Shown: positions 17,478-25,918 of the stretch, in pieces
Position numbering within the stretch: the stretch's first letter is position 1
How the letters are laid out: each line of letters starts with the position of its first letter
NCBI RefSeq assembly: GCF_030317105.1
Contig: NZ_JASZYG010000005.1
Span: forward strand, 558,001-622,000
DNA: 64,000 nt
DNA from: Variovorax brevis
GTDB lineage: Bacteria; Pseudomonadota; Gammaproteobacteria; Burkholderiales; Burkholderiaceae_C
Direction: 5' to 3'
Position numbers and translations under genes: made by a program
The notes under the pieces: generated by a model
Told to the model about the DNA's origin: nothing
The model's database searches: none
Seen by the model: the letters and a program-made list of their open reading frames with translations, nothing else

Positions 17478-18875
17478 TCAGCCGAGCCTGGCGCGGTGGC
17501 GCGCGATCTGCGCGCGCACCTGCGCCGGCGCGGTGCCGCCGAGCACGTTGCGCGCGTTCAATGAACCGCGCAGGCTCAGCACGTCGAACACATCTTTCTC
17601 GATGCTCGCGTTGAACTGCTTGAGCACCGCCAGCGGCAACTCGGACAGGTCGACCTGGTGCGAAATCGCAGCCTTCACCGCATGCGCCACGGTTTCGTGC
17701 GCATCGCGGAAGGGCAGGCCCTTCTTCACGAGGTAGTCCGCCAGGTCGGTGGCCGTGGCGTAGCCGCGCAGCGCGGCCTTTTCCATGGCCTCGGCCTTGA
17801 CGGTGATGCCGCCCACCATTTCGGCAAAGATGCGCAGCGTGTCCTTGAGCGTGTCGACGGTGTCGAACAGCGGCTCCTTGTCTTCCTGGTTGTCCTTGTT
17901 GTAGGCCAGCGGCTGGCCCTTCATGAGGGTGATGAGGCCCATCAGGTGGCCGACGACGCGACCGGTCTTGCCGCGCGCCAGTTCGGGCACGTCGGGATTC
18001 TTCTTCTGCGGCATGATCGATGAGCCGGTGCAGAAGCGATCCGCAATGTCGATGAAGCCGAAGCTCTGGCTCATCCACAGCACCAGTTCCTCACTGAAGC
18101 GGCTGATGTGGATCATGGCCAGCGACGCGGCCGCGGTGAATTCGATGGCGAAGTCGCGATCGCTCACGGCGTCCAGGCTGTTCTGGCAGACGCCGTCCAT
18201 GCCCAGCGTCTTGGCGACCATTTCACGGTCGAGCGGGTAGCTGGTGCCGGCCAGGGCGGCTGCGCCCAGCGGCAGGCGGTTGACGCGCTTGCGCACGTCC
18301 AGCATGCGCTCGGCGTCGCGGCTGAACATTTCCACGTAGGCGAGCATGTGATGGCCGAAGCTCACCGGCTGGGCCACCTGCAGGTGCGTGAAACCCGGCA
18401 GGATGACTTCGACGTTCTTCTCGGCGATGCTCAGCAGCGCCTTCTGCAGGTCCACCAGCAGGCCGCCGATCAGGTCGATTTCGCCGCGCAGCCACAGGCG
18501 CACGTCGGTGGCGACCTGGTCATTGCGGCTGCGGCCCGTGTGCAGGCGCTTGCCCGCGTCACCGGCGATCTGGGTCAGGCGCGCCTCGATGTTGAGGTGC
18601 ACGTCTTCGAGTTCGAGCTTCCACTGGAAGGTGCCGGCTTCGATCTCTTCGCGGATCTGCTTCATTCCGCCCTGGATGGCGGCCAGATCCTGCGCACCGA
18701 TGATCTTGCGGGCGGCGAGCATTTCGGCGTGGGCGAGGGAGCCTTCGATGTCGGCCTGCCACAGGCGTTTGTCGAAAAACACGCTGGCGGTGTAGCGCTG
18801 CACGAGCTCGCTCATGGGCTCGGAGAACAGGGCAGACCAGGCTTCGGACTTCTTGTCGAGTTGGTTTTCAGACAT
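17478..18875 (-). CDS. argH: Argininosuccinate lyase (465 aa)
   Basis: Cleaves argininosuccinate to arginine and fumarate, the last step of arginine biosynthesis, as a cytoplasmic homotetramer. Family signatures: LHTGRSRNDQVATDVRLWL, LPGFTHLQVAQPVSFGHHM with the catalytic His, and GSSIMPQKKNPDVPELARG with the catalytic Ser of the mobile loop. Full length. The start at 18875 is only 11 bp from the divergent sensor-kinase start, so the ribosome binding region of one overlaps the coding start of the other. argH divergent from an AlgZ/AlgR pair is also the Pseudomonas arrangement. Confidence 0.97.
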   Translation of the reverse strand: MSENQLDKKSEAWSALFSEPMSELVQRYTASVFFDKRLWQADIEGSLAHAEMLAARKIIGAQDLAAIQGGMKQIREEIEAGTFQWKLELEDVHLNIEARLTQIAGDAGKRLHTGRSRNDQVATDVRLWLRGEIDLIGGLLVDLQKALLSIAEKNVEVILPGFTHLQVAQPVSFGHHMLAYVEMFSRDAERMLDVRKRVNRLPLGAAALAGTSYPLDREMVAKTLGMDGVCQNSLDAVSDRDFAIEFTAAASLAMIHISRFSEELVLWMSQSFGFIDIADRFCTGSSIMPQKKNPDVPELARGKTGRVVGHLMGLITLMKGQPLAYNKDNQEDKEPLFDTVDTLKDTLRIFAEMVGGITVKAEAMEKAALRGYATATDLADYLVKKGLPFRDAHETVAHAVKAAISHQVDLSELPLAVLKQFNASIEKDVFDVLSLRGSLNARNVLGGTAPAQVRAQIARHRARLG

Positions 18876-18886
18876 GGGAGGCAATA

Positions 18887-19981
18887 ATGGGCTTGTCACC
18901 CAATGTTTCTTTGATGCGCAATCTGTCGATTTTATCGGCCACCCGCAGTTCTGCTTCTCAGGAGAAGAAAGCGAAGGTGGACCCGCCGCTGCGTTCTTCG
19001 GTGTTCGACGTCTGCCAAGTGGGCGTGGTCCTGCGCGCCGTGCTCTTCGTGGAGGCGGTTCTCGCCGTGGTTGCGCTCTTTTCGGCGGACGCACCCCTGG
19101 AATGGCTCGGCCTTGTCGCCACCATGACGGGCGGCGCCTTGCCGGCCACGCTCTTGTGGCTGGTGGCCGTCTGCGCGGCCCGCAAGCTGCTGGGACGGCT
19201 GCCATCGGCGGGGCAGCACGTCGTGGGCGGGCTGATGGGCGTGCTGGCCGGCCTCTACGGCTGCGGCCTGCTGCGCTTGACGGGCGCGCTCGGCACGGCG
19301 CCCTGGTTTGCCAGTGCGCTGTCCGGCCTGCTGTTTTCGGTGGTGGCCATGGGTTGGCTGGTGCTGCGCGCACGCGGCGCGACGCCGGCCGCGACCACAG
19401 CGAGGCTGGAGGAGCTGCAATCCCGCATCCGGCCCCATTTCCTGTTCAACACGCTCAACAGTGCCATCGCCCTGGTGCGCGAAGAGCCGGCCAAGGCCGA
19501 GACCATGCTGGAAGACCTGAGCGAGTTGTTCCGGCAGGCGCTGGCCGATCCCGGCGAGTCGGTGACGCTTGCCGATGAAATCGGGCTGGCGGAGCGCTAT
19601 CTCGCCATCGAGCAGGTGCGCTTTGGCGAGCGGCTTCGCATCCGGTGGGATCTCGATGCCGCGGCCAGCAATGCGCGCCTGCCCCCTTTGCTGCTCCAGC
19701 CGCTGGTTGAAAACGCCGTCAAACACGGCGTGGAGCCCAGTCCCAAGGGCGCCAGGCTGCGCATCCGCACCGAGCGGCGCGGCAGTCGCGTCATCATCGA
19801 GGTCGTCAACAGCCTGCCGCCGCTCCTGTGGGCCGACGATCCCTTGCCCCGGGGACATGGCATTGCATTGGCCAACGTCCGCGACAGGCTGCGCTTGCTG
19901 CACGATGTGCAGGCGCAGTTCCGCGCGGGCGTGGACCAGGACAACTACCGCGTACGCATCGATATTCCGGCACCACCCTGA
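18887..19981 (+). CDS. LytS/AlgZ-type sensor histidine kinase (364 aa)
   Basis: Membrane kinase of the HPK8/LytS-like family. Four hydrophobic segments lie between residues about 45 and 162, followed by the His_kinase domain with SRIRPHFLFNTLNSAI (phospho-acceptor His184) and an ATPase region (LLLQPLVENAVKHG, GHGIALANVRDRL). The start at 18887 is supported by GGGAGG five bases upstream, which lies over the argH start codon. It is followed 23 bp later by its LytTR response regulator. The AlgZ(FimS)/AlgR system of Pseudomonas controls alginate and type IV pili; a similar control of the nearby polysaccharide loci is an inference. Confidence 0.9.
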   Translation: MGLSPNVSLMRNLSILSATRSSASQEKKAKVDPPLRSSVFDVCQVGVVLRAVLFVEAVLAVVALFSADAPLEWLGLVATMTGGALPATLLWLVAVCAARKLLGRLPSAGQHVVGGLMGVLAGLYGCGLLRLTGALGTAPWFASALSGLLFSVVAMGWLVLRARGATPAATTARLEELQSRIRPHFLFNTLNSAIALVREEPAKAETMLEDLSELFRQALADPGESVTLADEIGLAERYLAIEQVRFGERLRIRWDLDAAASNARLPPLLLQPLVENAVKHGVEPSPKGARLRIRTERRGSRVIIEVVNSLPPLLWADDPLPRGHGIALANVRDRLRLLHDVQAQFRAGVDQDNYRVRIDIPAPP

Positions 19982-20004
19982 AGATTGAAGAGGAAAGAAC
20001 GACC

Positions 20005-20748
20005 ATGAGCCTGCGGACTTTGATCGTCGACGACGAAGCCCTCGCACGTTCCCGCCTGCGCACCCTGCTGGGTGAATGCACCGCGCCCGCGACCACCGTC
20101 CTGGCCGAGGCGGCCGACGGCGAGGAGGGGCTGCGCCACATTCTTTCAGGCGCGTTCGATCTGGTGCTGCTGGACATCCACATGCCGGGCCTGGACGGCA
20201 TCGAGCTGGCGCGCGTGCTGCGCTTGCGTGCCAATGCGCCAGCCATCGTCTTCGTGACCGCGCATGCGACCCACGCCGTGACGGCTTTCGAACTCGAGGC
20301 CGTGGACTACCTCACCAAGCCCGTGCGCGCCGAGCGGCTCAAGCAGGCGCTGCAAAAGGCGGAGCGCTACCTCAAGGACCGCCGTGCCGAACTGACCGAG
20401 TCACCCCAGGAGACGCTCCTCATCCAGGACCGGGGCCGCGCCGAACGCGTGCCGCTGTCCGAGGTGCTTTACCTGAAGTCGGAGTTCAAGTACCTGACGG
20501 TGCGAACGGCGGTGCGCAGCCACATCCTCGACGGCTCGCTGAGCGAGTTCGAGGAGCGCTACCCGAATCGCTTCGTGCGCGTGCACCGCAATGCGCTGGT
20601 CGCGCGTGAGGCCATTCGCGCGCTGGAGAAGTACGACGACGGCGAAGACTCCGACGGCTGGGCGCTGCGGCTGCACGGCATCGCCGAACCCGTAGCCGTT
20701 TCACGCCGCCAGCTTGCCGCCGTGCGCGAAGCGCTGAAGGAGGCTTGA
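20005..20748 (+). CDS. LytTR-family response regulator, AlgR-like (247 aa)
   Basis: CheY-like receiver (residues 1-120; acidic DDE, phospho-acceptor Asp57 in FDLVLLDIHMPG, Lys in DYLTKPVRAERL) joined to a LytTR DNA-binding domain (about 140-245: VLYLKSEFKYLTVRT, RYPNRFVRVHRNALVAR). LytTR regulators bind short direct repeats as dimers. The start at 20005 has GAGGA upstream. The stop overlaps the next gene's ATG by one base, so the permease is in the same operon. In Pseudomonas the algR gene is followed by hemC; here hemC is about 21 kb away. Confidence 0.92.
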   Translation: MSLRTLIVDDEALARSRLRTLLGECTAPATTVLAEAADGEEGLRHILSGAFDLVLLDIHMPGLDGIELARVLRLRANAPAIVFVTAHATHAVTAFELEAVDYLTKPVRAERLKQALQKAERYLKDRRAELTESPQETLLIQDRGRAERVPLSEVLYLKSEFKYLTVRTAVRSHILDGSLSEFEERYPNRFVRVHRNALVAREAIRALEKYDDGEDSDGWALRLHGIAEPVAVSRRQLAAVREALKEA

Positions 20749-21902
20749 TGAGCGAGCCGGGCGACGCGCCGCCAGGCCGGAAAAATGGGCGCGATCACGA
20801 ACGCACGATGCTGCCCGTGCAGGTGGACGTGCGCAGCCTGTCGCTGGGCTTCCTGGCCGTGCTGGCGGGTGTCTTCGTGCTGCACTGGGCCGCCGCGGTT
20901 TTCATCCCGCTGATGGTGAGCCTGCTGCTGACCTACGCACTGGCGCCGCTGGTCGATCGTCTCCAACGCTGGAGGCTGCCGCGCTGGCTGGGAGCGGCCA
21001 TTGTGTTGTTGGGCATCATCGGTGGCATGGGCTGGACGGGTTATTCACTGTCTGACAGCGCTTCCCGCTTCATCGACACGCTGCCGCTGGCGGCGCAGAA
21101 ATTCCGCGTGGCCGTGCGTTCGAAAGATGCCCACGCCAGCACGCTCGACACGGTCCAGCAGGCGGCGGCGCAACTGGAACAGGCCGCCAACGAAAACTCC
21201 GCCAGGATCGCCTCGAAAAAGGGCGTGGCGCGCGTGGTCATCGAGCGGCCGGCTTTCAACGTGCGCGACTACCTGGTCAGCGGCACCATCGGGCTGCTCA
21301 CAGCGGTCGGGCAGTTCACGCTGGTTTCCTTTCTCACCTATTTCGCCTTGTGTTCCGGTGACACCTTTCGGCGAAAACTGGTGCGGATGACGGGGCCGAG
21401 CCTGCAGAAAAAGAAGATCACGGTGCAGGTGCTGGACGACATCACACGGCAGATCGAGCGCTACCTTCTGGTGCAGATCCTCACGAGCGCGGTGGTGGGC
21501 GTGGCGACTGGCCTGGCCTTCTGGGCCCTTGGTGTGGACAACGCCGCCGTGTGGGGCATCGTGGCGGCCGTCACCAACCTGATTCCCTATGTCGGCTCGG
21601 TGATCGTCATGGGCTTGTCGGCCATGGTGGCCTTCATGCAGTTCAACGCGGTGGACATGGCGCTGCTGGTGGGCGGCGTGTCCCTGGTCATCCACACATT
21701 GGTCGGCAACCTGCTCACGCCCTGGCTCACCAGCCGGACCAGCCAGATGAATCCGGTGGCTGTTTTCGTCGGGGTCATATTCTGGGGTTGGCTGTGGGGC
21801 GTCTGGGGTTTGCTGCTCGGCGTGCCCGTGATGATGGTCGTCAAGGCAGTGTGCGACCGTGTCGAAGACTTGCAGCCCGTCGGAGAGTTGCTCGGAAGTT
21901 GA
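20748..21902 (+). CDS. AI-2E family transporter (PerM-like permease, 384 aa)
   Basis: Polytopic membrane protein of the AI-2E transporter/PerM family. Hydrophobic helices occur at about residues 30-75, 80-100, 180-205 and 230-365. A large loop (about 105-175) lies outside the core, and the family motif region PYVGSVIVMGLSAMVAF is present. AGGAGG lies just before the ATG, which overlaps the regulator stop codon (TGATG). Family members transport autoinducer-2, sodium/protons or unknown substrates, so no substrate is assigned. Its tight coupling to a LytTR two-component system suggests shared regulation. Confidence 0.85.
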   Translation: MSEPGDAPPGRKNGRDHERTMLPVQVDVRSLSLGFLAVLAGVFVLHWAAAVFIPLMVSLLLTYALAPLVDRLQRWRLPRWLGAAIVLLGIIGGMGWTGYSLSDSASRFIDTLPLAAQKFRVAVRSKDAHASTLDTVQQAAAQLEQAANENSARIASKKGVARVVIERPAFNVRDYLVSGTIGLLTAVGQFTLVSFLTYFALCSGDTFRRKLVRMTGPSLQKKKITVQVLDDITRQIERYLLVQILTSAVVGVATGLAFWALGVDNAAVWGIVAAVTNLIPYVGSVIVMGLSAMVAFMQFNAVDMALLVGGVSLVIHTLVGNLLTPWLTSRTSQMNPVAVFVGVIFWGWLWGVWGLLLGVPVMMVVKAVCDRVEDLQPVGELLGS

Positions 21903-22038
21903 GACAGTTGCGCATTACTCCTGCATTGGTGCTTTCGCAACACAGGGCTTAGGGTCTATGTAAGAAATTGTGTTGACAAAATATGCTGCGGTGCGAGACG
22001 CTTCGGCATACGTTCATTCACTTTTTCTTACTTTGCTA

Positions 22039-22629
22039 GTGACCATTCTTGACGCGCGTGAATCGGCGCCTTCCGAAGGCGGCCCCAGCTTTTCCCTGAG
22101 CAATCGGCTCATACGGGCGGCATGGATCGTCGTGTGGGCACTGGGCGCCTCGTGGACGCCAAGGCAACTGGCCGGCTGGAGGCGCCTTCTGCTGCGCCTT
22201 TTCGGCGCCCGGATGGCGCCCGGCAGCGACGTGCGCGGCAGTGCGCGCGTCTGGTATCCGCCCCATCTGGAAATGCACGCCCGCGCCCTCGTCGGGCCTG
22301 GCGTCAATGTCTACAGCATGGGCCAGATCGTGGTGGGCGAAGACGCCCTCGTGTCGCAGGGCGCCCATCTTTGCGCCGGCACGCACGACTACAACTCCCC
22401 CGAATTCCAGCTCCAAGCGCGCCCCATCGTCATTGGCGCGCGCGCCTGGATCGCGGCCGAGGCCTTCGTCGGGCCCGGCGCGCGCGTCGGCGAGGGGGCA
22501 GTACTCGGTGCGCGGGCCGTGGTTTTCGGCGAACTCGAGCCCTGGACGGTGTATTCCGGCAATCCCGCCATGGCGATCCGCAAACGCCGCCGCCATGGCG
22601 CGGCGACCGGGCACTCCTTGTCATCATGA
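22039..22629 (+). CDS. WcaF-like hexapeptide acetyltransferase (196 aa)
   Basis: Left-handed beta-helix acyltransferase of the colanic-acid WcaF type. The N-terminus GGPSFSLSNRLIRAAWIVVW is followed by repeating hexapeptides: VNVYSMGQIVVGEDALVSQG, LCAGTHDYNSPEF with the catalytic-type His, IVIGARAWIAAEAFVGPGA, and a YSGNPAMAIRKRRR tail. It would O-acetylate a sugar of an exopolysaccharide or its lipid-linked repeat unit. GTG 22039 gives a family-like N-terminus (TILDARESAPSEGGPSF) but has no good SD; a GTG at 21970 would add 23 residues. The upstream 136 bp are AT-richer than the surroundings and contain TTGACA at 21973 without a matching -10. Confidence 0.83.
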   Translation: MTILDARESAPSEGGPSFSLSNRLIRAAWIVVWALGASWTPRQLAGWRRLLLRLFGARMAPGSDVRGSARVWYPPHLEMHARALVGPGVNVYSMGQIVVGEDALVSQGAHLCAGTHDYNSPEFQLQARPIVIGARAWIAAEAFVGPGARVGEGAVLGARAVVFGELEPWTVYSGNPAMAIRKRRRHGAATGHSLSS

Positions 22630-23501
22630 ACGCGACCTCTTCCCAAAGCATCTCCCGAAGCGGGGCGAACCCGCAGTGCGTGGTCGTGCTGCTGACCTTC
22701 AATTCGGTCGGGATCATTCGCGAGACCGTCACTGCGGCCTTGCGGGTGAGCCCGCATGTCTACGCGGTCGATTCCGGTTCCACCGACGGCACGGCCGAAG
22801 CGCTGCGCGAACTGGGCTGCACCGTGGTGCAGCGCCCCTTTACCAATTACAGCGACCAGCGCAACTGGGCGATCTCGCAGGTGGAGGCCGACTACGCGTG
22901 GCAACTGCACCTGGATGCCGACGAGGTGCTGGACGACGTGGCGGTGCAAGAGATTGGCGCAATCCTTGCAGGCAGTGACGGCAACGATGCCTACATGCTG
23001 CGCCGTCGCGACTACTTCATGGGCCACATGCTGCGATTCAGCGGCGTCAATCCGTGGCACTTGCGCCTGTTCCGCTCGGGCAAGGGCCGCTGCGAAGCCC
23101 GGTTGTACGACCAGCACTTCATTACCGTGGGGGCGAGCGGCGAGAGCGGCAAGCTCACCGGCTTCATGCACGACAAGAACTCGCTGGACCTCACCGACTG
23201 GATCGCGCGCCACAACCGCTGGAGCGATGCCGAGGCCAAGGAAAAGATGGGGCCGCAGCTCGTTGGCGACAACGTGCTGCAGCCGCGACTCATGGGCGAC
23301 GCGCGGGAACGCACGCGCTTCATCAAGCAGCTGTACTACCGCCTCCCCATCGGGATGCGGGCACTCAGCTATTTCGTCTACCGCTATGTGCTGCGCCTTG
23401 GCTTCCTCGATGGAAAGCCGGGCTTCTACTTCGCCTTCTTTCAGGCGCTGTGGTTTCGCATGCTGGTGGACGCCAAGATCTACGAGCAGCGTTCGCGCTA
23501 G
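22626..23501 (+). CDS. Glycosyltransferase family 2, WaaE/KdtX-like (291 aa)
   Basis: Cytoplasmic GT-A enzyme. Nucleotide-sugar features: CVVVLLTFNSVGIIRETV, VDSGSTDGTAEAL, SDQRNWAISQ and the DxD motif in LHLDADEVLDD. The rest (RRRDYFMGHMLRFSG, FMHDKNSLDLTDWIARHN, FVYRYVLRLGFLDGKPGFYF) resembles WaaE-type transferases, which add sugars to lipopolysaccharide core or exopolysaccharide units. ATG 22626 overlaps the acetyltransferase stop (ATGA). It is followed 41 bp later by UDP-xylose synthase, so xylose or glucuronate transfer is possible but unproven. Confidence 0.9.
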   Translation: MNATSSQSISRSGANPQCVVVLLTFNSVGIIRETVTAALRVSPHVYAVDSGSTDGTAEALRELGCTVVQRPFTNYSDQRNWAISQVEADYAWQLHLDADEVLDDVAVQEIGAILAGSDGNDAYMLRRRDYFMGHMLRFSGVNPWHLRLFRSGKGRCEARLYDQHFITVGASGESGKLTGFMHDKNSLDLTDWIARHNRWSDAEAKEKMGPQLVGDNVLQPRLMGDARERTRFIKQLYYRLPIGMRALSYFVYRYVLRLGFLDGKPGFYFAFFQALWFRMLVDAKIYEQRSR

Positions 23502-23542
23502 CCCGCATTTCAATTTTCAGTGACTTTGGGAGCGACTTTTTC

Positions 23543-24514
23543 ATGCGCCAATACAACCCGTCCAAACGCATCCTCGTGACCGGTGGTGCCGGCTTTCTCG
23601 GCAGCCACCTGTGCGATCGGCTCATTGCGCAAGGACACGATGTCTTGTGCGTCGACAACTTCTTTACCGGTACCAAGCGCAACGTCGAGCATCTGCTGGG
23701 TCATCCGCAGTTCGAACTGATGCGCCATGACGTGACCTTTCCGCTGTACATCGAAGTCGACGAGATCTTCAACCTGGCATGCCCGGCCTCGCCGGTTCAC
23801 TACCAGCACGATCCGGTTCAAACCACCAAGACCAGCGTGCATGGCGCCATCAACATGCTGGGCCTAGCCAAGCGCGTGCGCGCCAAGATCCTGCAAGCCT
23901 CGACCAGCGAGGTCTATGGCGATCCGGAGATTCATCCCCAGGTCGAGGCCTATTGGGGCCGCGTGAATCCGATCGGCTTGCGCAGCTGCTATGACGAAGG
24001 CAAGCGCTGTGCTGAAACCCTGTTCTTCGACTACTACCGCCAGCACAAGCTGCGCATCAAGGTCGCTCGGATTTTCAACACTTACGGCCCGCGCATGCAC
24101 ACCAACGACGGGCGTGTGGTGTCGAACTTCATCGTGCAGGCGCTGAAGGGACAGGACATCACCATTTATGGCGATGGCAGCCAGACCCGCAGCTTCTGCT
24201 ACGTGGACGACCTGCTCGAAGCCATGCTGCGCCTCATGAATACGGGCGACGATTTTCCGGGCCCCGTGAACATCGGCAATCCCGGCGAGTTCTCGATGCT
24301 CGAACTGGCAGAAAAAGTCATCGAATTGACAGGTTCGAGCAGCAAACTCGTGAAGATGCCTTTGCCCTCGGACGATCCCAAGCAGCGGCGCCCCGACATC
24401 TCGCTGGCGCAGGAACACCTGGGCGGCTGGACGCCGAAGACGCAACTCAACGAAGGCCTCACCAAGACCATCGCCTATTTCGATCAACTTCTCTCCGGCA
24501 CCAAGCAGGACTGA
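23543..24514 (+). CDS. uxs: UDP-glucuronate decarboxylase / UDP-xylose synthase (323 aa)
   Basis: Extended short-chain dehydrogenase that converts UDP-glucuronate to UDP-xylose with bound NAD+. Glycine-rich motif TGGAGFLGSHL (residues 13-23); catalytic STSEVYGDP (120-128), Tyr150 and Lys154 (SCYDEGKRCAETL). The whole protein follows the UXS pattern (DNFFTGTKRNVEHLLGHPQF, DEIFNLACPASPVHYQ, GPRMHTNDGRVVSNFI), which separates it from UDP-galactose epimerases. GGGAG lies about 11 bases before the ATG. Its substrate is the product of the next gene, UDP-glucose dehydrogenase, 19 bp downstream. Confidence 0.93.
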   Translation: MRQYNPSKRILVTGGAGFLGSHLCDRLIAQGHDVLCVDNFFTGTKRNVEHLLGHPQFELMRHDVTFPLYIEVDEIFNLACPASPVHYQHDPVQTTKTSVHGAINMLGLAKRVRAKILQASTSEVYGDPEIHPQVEAYWGRVNPIGLRSCYDEGKRCAETLFFDYYRQHKLRIKVARIFNTYGPRMHTNDGRVVSNFIVQALKGQDITIYGDGSQTRSFCYVDDLLEAMLRLMNTGDDFPGPVNIGNPGEFSMLELAEKVIELTGSSSKLVKMPLPSDDPKQRRPDISLAQEHLGGWTPKTQLNEGLTKTIAYFDQLLSGTKQD

Positions 24515-24533
24515 ACGGCCCTCCTTTCCAGAA

Positions 24534-25913
24534 ATGAACATCACCATCATCGGCACCGGCTATGTGGGCCTCGTGACGGGCGCCTGCCTCGCCGACCTTG
24601 GCAATCACGTTTTTTGCCTTGACCTTGACGCCAGGAAAATCGGCACCCTGAACGAGGGCGGCATCCCGATCTATGAACCGGGACTGGCGGACATCGTGCA
24701 ATCCAACCTCGCCGCAGGGCGCCTGATTTTCTCGACCGACGTGGAAGCGGCCGTGGCACACGGCGACGTGCAATTCATCGCCGTGGGCACGCCTTCTGAC
24801 GAGGATGGCAGCGCCGATCTGCAATACGTTCTCTCGGCGGCCCGCAACATCGGCCGCAGCATGGAGGGCTACAAGGTCGTGGTCGACAAGTCCACCGTGC
24901 CGGTCGGCACGGCCGACAAGGTCACGGCCGCCATTCGCGAGGAGCTGGCCAAGCGCGATCGAAGCGATCTTTCCTTCTCGGTGGTGAGCAACCCCGAGTT
25001 CCTGAAGGAAGGCGCTGCGGTCGAGGACTTCATGCGGCCGGACCGCATCGTGCTGGGCGTCTCGGATGACGACAGCGGCCGCGAAGCTTTGGCGACGATG
25101 CGCAAGCTCTATGCGCCTTTCAACCGCAACCACGAACGCACCCGCGTGATGGACGTGCGCTCGGCGGAGTTTGCCAAGTACGCGGCCAACGCGATGCTGG
25201 CCACGCGCATCAGCTTCATGAACGAACTGGCGAACCTGGCCGACAAGGTGGGTGCCGACATCGAACTGGTGCGCCAGGGCATGGGCTCCGACCCGCGGAT
25301 CGGCTACAGCTTTCTGTATGCCGGCACGGGCTATGGCGGCAGCTGCTTTCCCAAGGACGTCGAGGCGCTGACGTACACGGCGCAGGAATACGGCCAGACG
25401 CTGCGCGTGCTGGAATCGGTCAAGGCGGTGAACGACGAGCAGAAGTTCATTTTGGTCAACAAGATCTTCGAGCGATTTGGCAAGGATCTGGCCGGACGCA
25501 CGTTTGCGCTGTGGGGGCTCGCCTTCAAGCCCAACACGGACGATATGCGCGAGGCGCCGAGCCGCGTGGTCATCAATGCATTGTTGCGCGCCGGCGCGTG
25601 CATCGTGGCGCACGATCCGGTTGCGGTGCACGAGACAAAGCGCGTGCTGGCGGCTGACTTTGCCGATGCGCCTGCCTTGCTCGACCAGATCAGCTTTGCC
25701 GCCAACCCCATGGATGCACTGTCACAGGCCGACGCGCTGGTGATCGTCACGGAGTGGAAGGCCTACCGCAGCCCGAGCCTGGACAAGCTGAAGGCGCTCA
25801 TGAAGTCGCCCGTGATTTTTGACGGGCGCAATCTGTACGAACCCATCACCATGCGCGACGCGGGCGTCACGTATGTGGGCGTGGGCCGCGGCAGCGTTCG
25901 CGCCGGGGCTTGA
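24534..25913 (+). CDS. ugd: UDP-glucose 6-dehydrogenase (459 aa)
   Basis: Oxidizes UDP-glucose to UDP-glucuronate with two NAD+. N-terminal Rossmann motif ITIIGTGYVGLVTGACLAD; DKSTVPVGTADKV; NPEFLKEGAAVEDFMRPDRI; catalytic Cys271 in GYGGSCFPKDVEAL; C-terminal UDP-binding domain with LWGLAFKPNTDDMREAPS. Full length. Last gene of the 22.0-25.9 kb glycan module; it converges on the DUF917 gene with five bases between stop codons. Together with uxs it supplies UDP-GlcA and UDP-Xyl for exopolysaccharide or lipopolysaccharide. Confidence 0.96.
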   Translation: MNITIIGTGYVGLVTGACLADLGNHVFCLDLDARKIGTLNEGGIPIYEPGLADIVQSNLAAGRLIFSTDVEAAVAHGDVQFIAVGTPSDEDGSADLQYVLSAARNIGRSMEGYKVVVDKSTVPVGTADKVTAAIREELAKRDRSDLSFSVVSNPEFLKEGAAVEDFMRPDRIVLGVSDDDSGREALATMRKLYAPFNRNHERTRVMDVRSAEFAKYAANAMLATRISFMNELANLADKVGADIELVRQGMGSDPRIGYSFLYAGTGYGGSCFPKDVEALTYTAQEYGQTLRVLESVKAVNDEQKFILVNKIFERFGKDLAGRTFALWGLAFKPNTDDMREAPSRVVINALLRAGACIVAHDPVAVHETKRVLAADFADAPALLDQISFAANPMDALSQADALVIVTEWKAYRSPSLDKLKALMKSPVIFDGRNLYEPITMRDAGVTYVGVGRGSVRAGA

Positions 25914-25918
25914 GGCTG

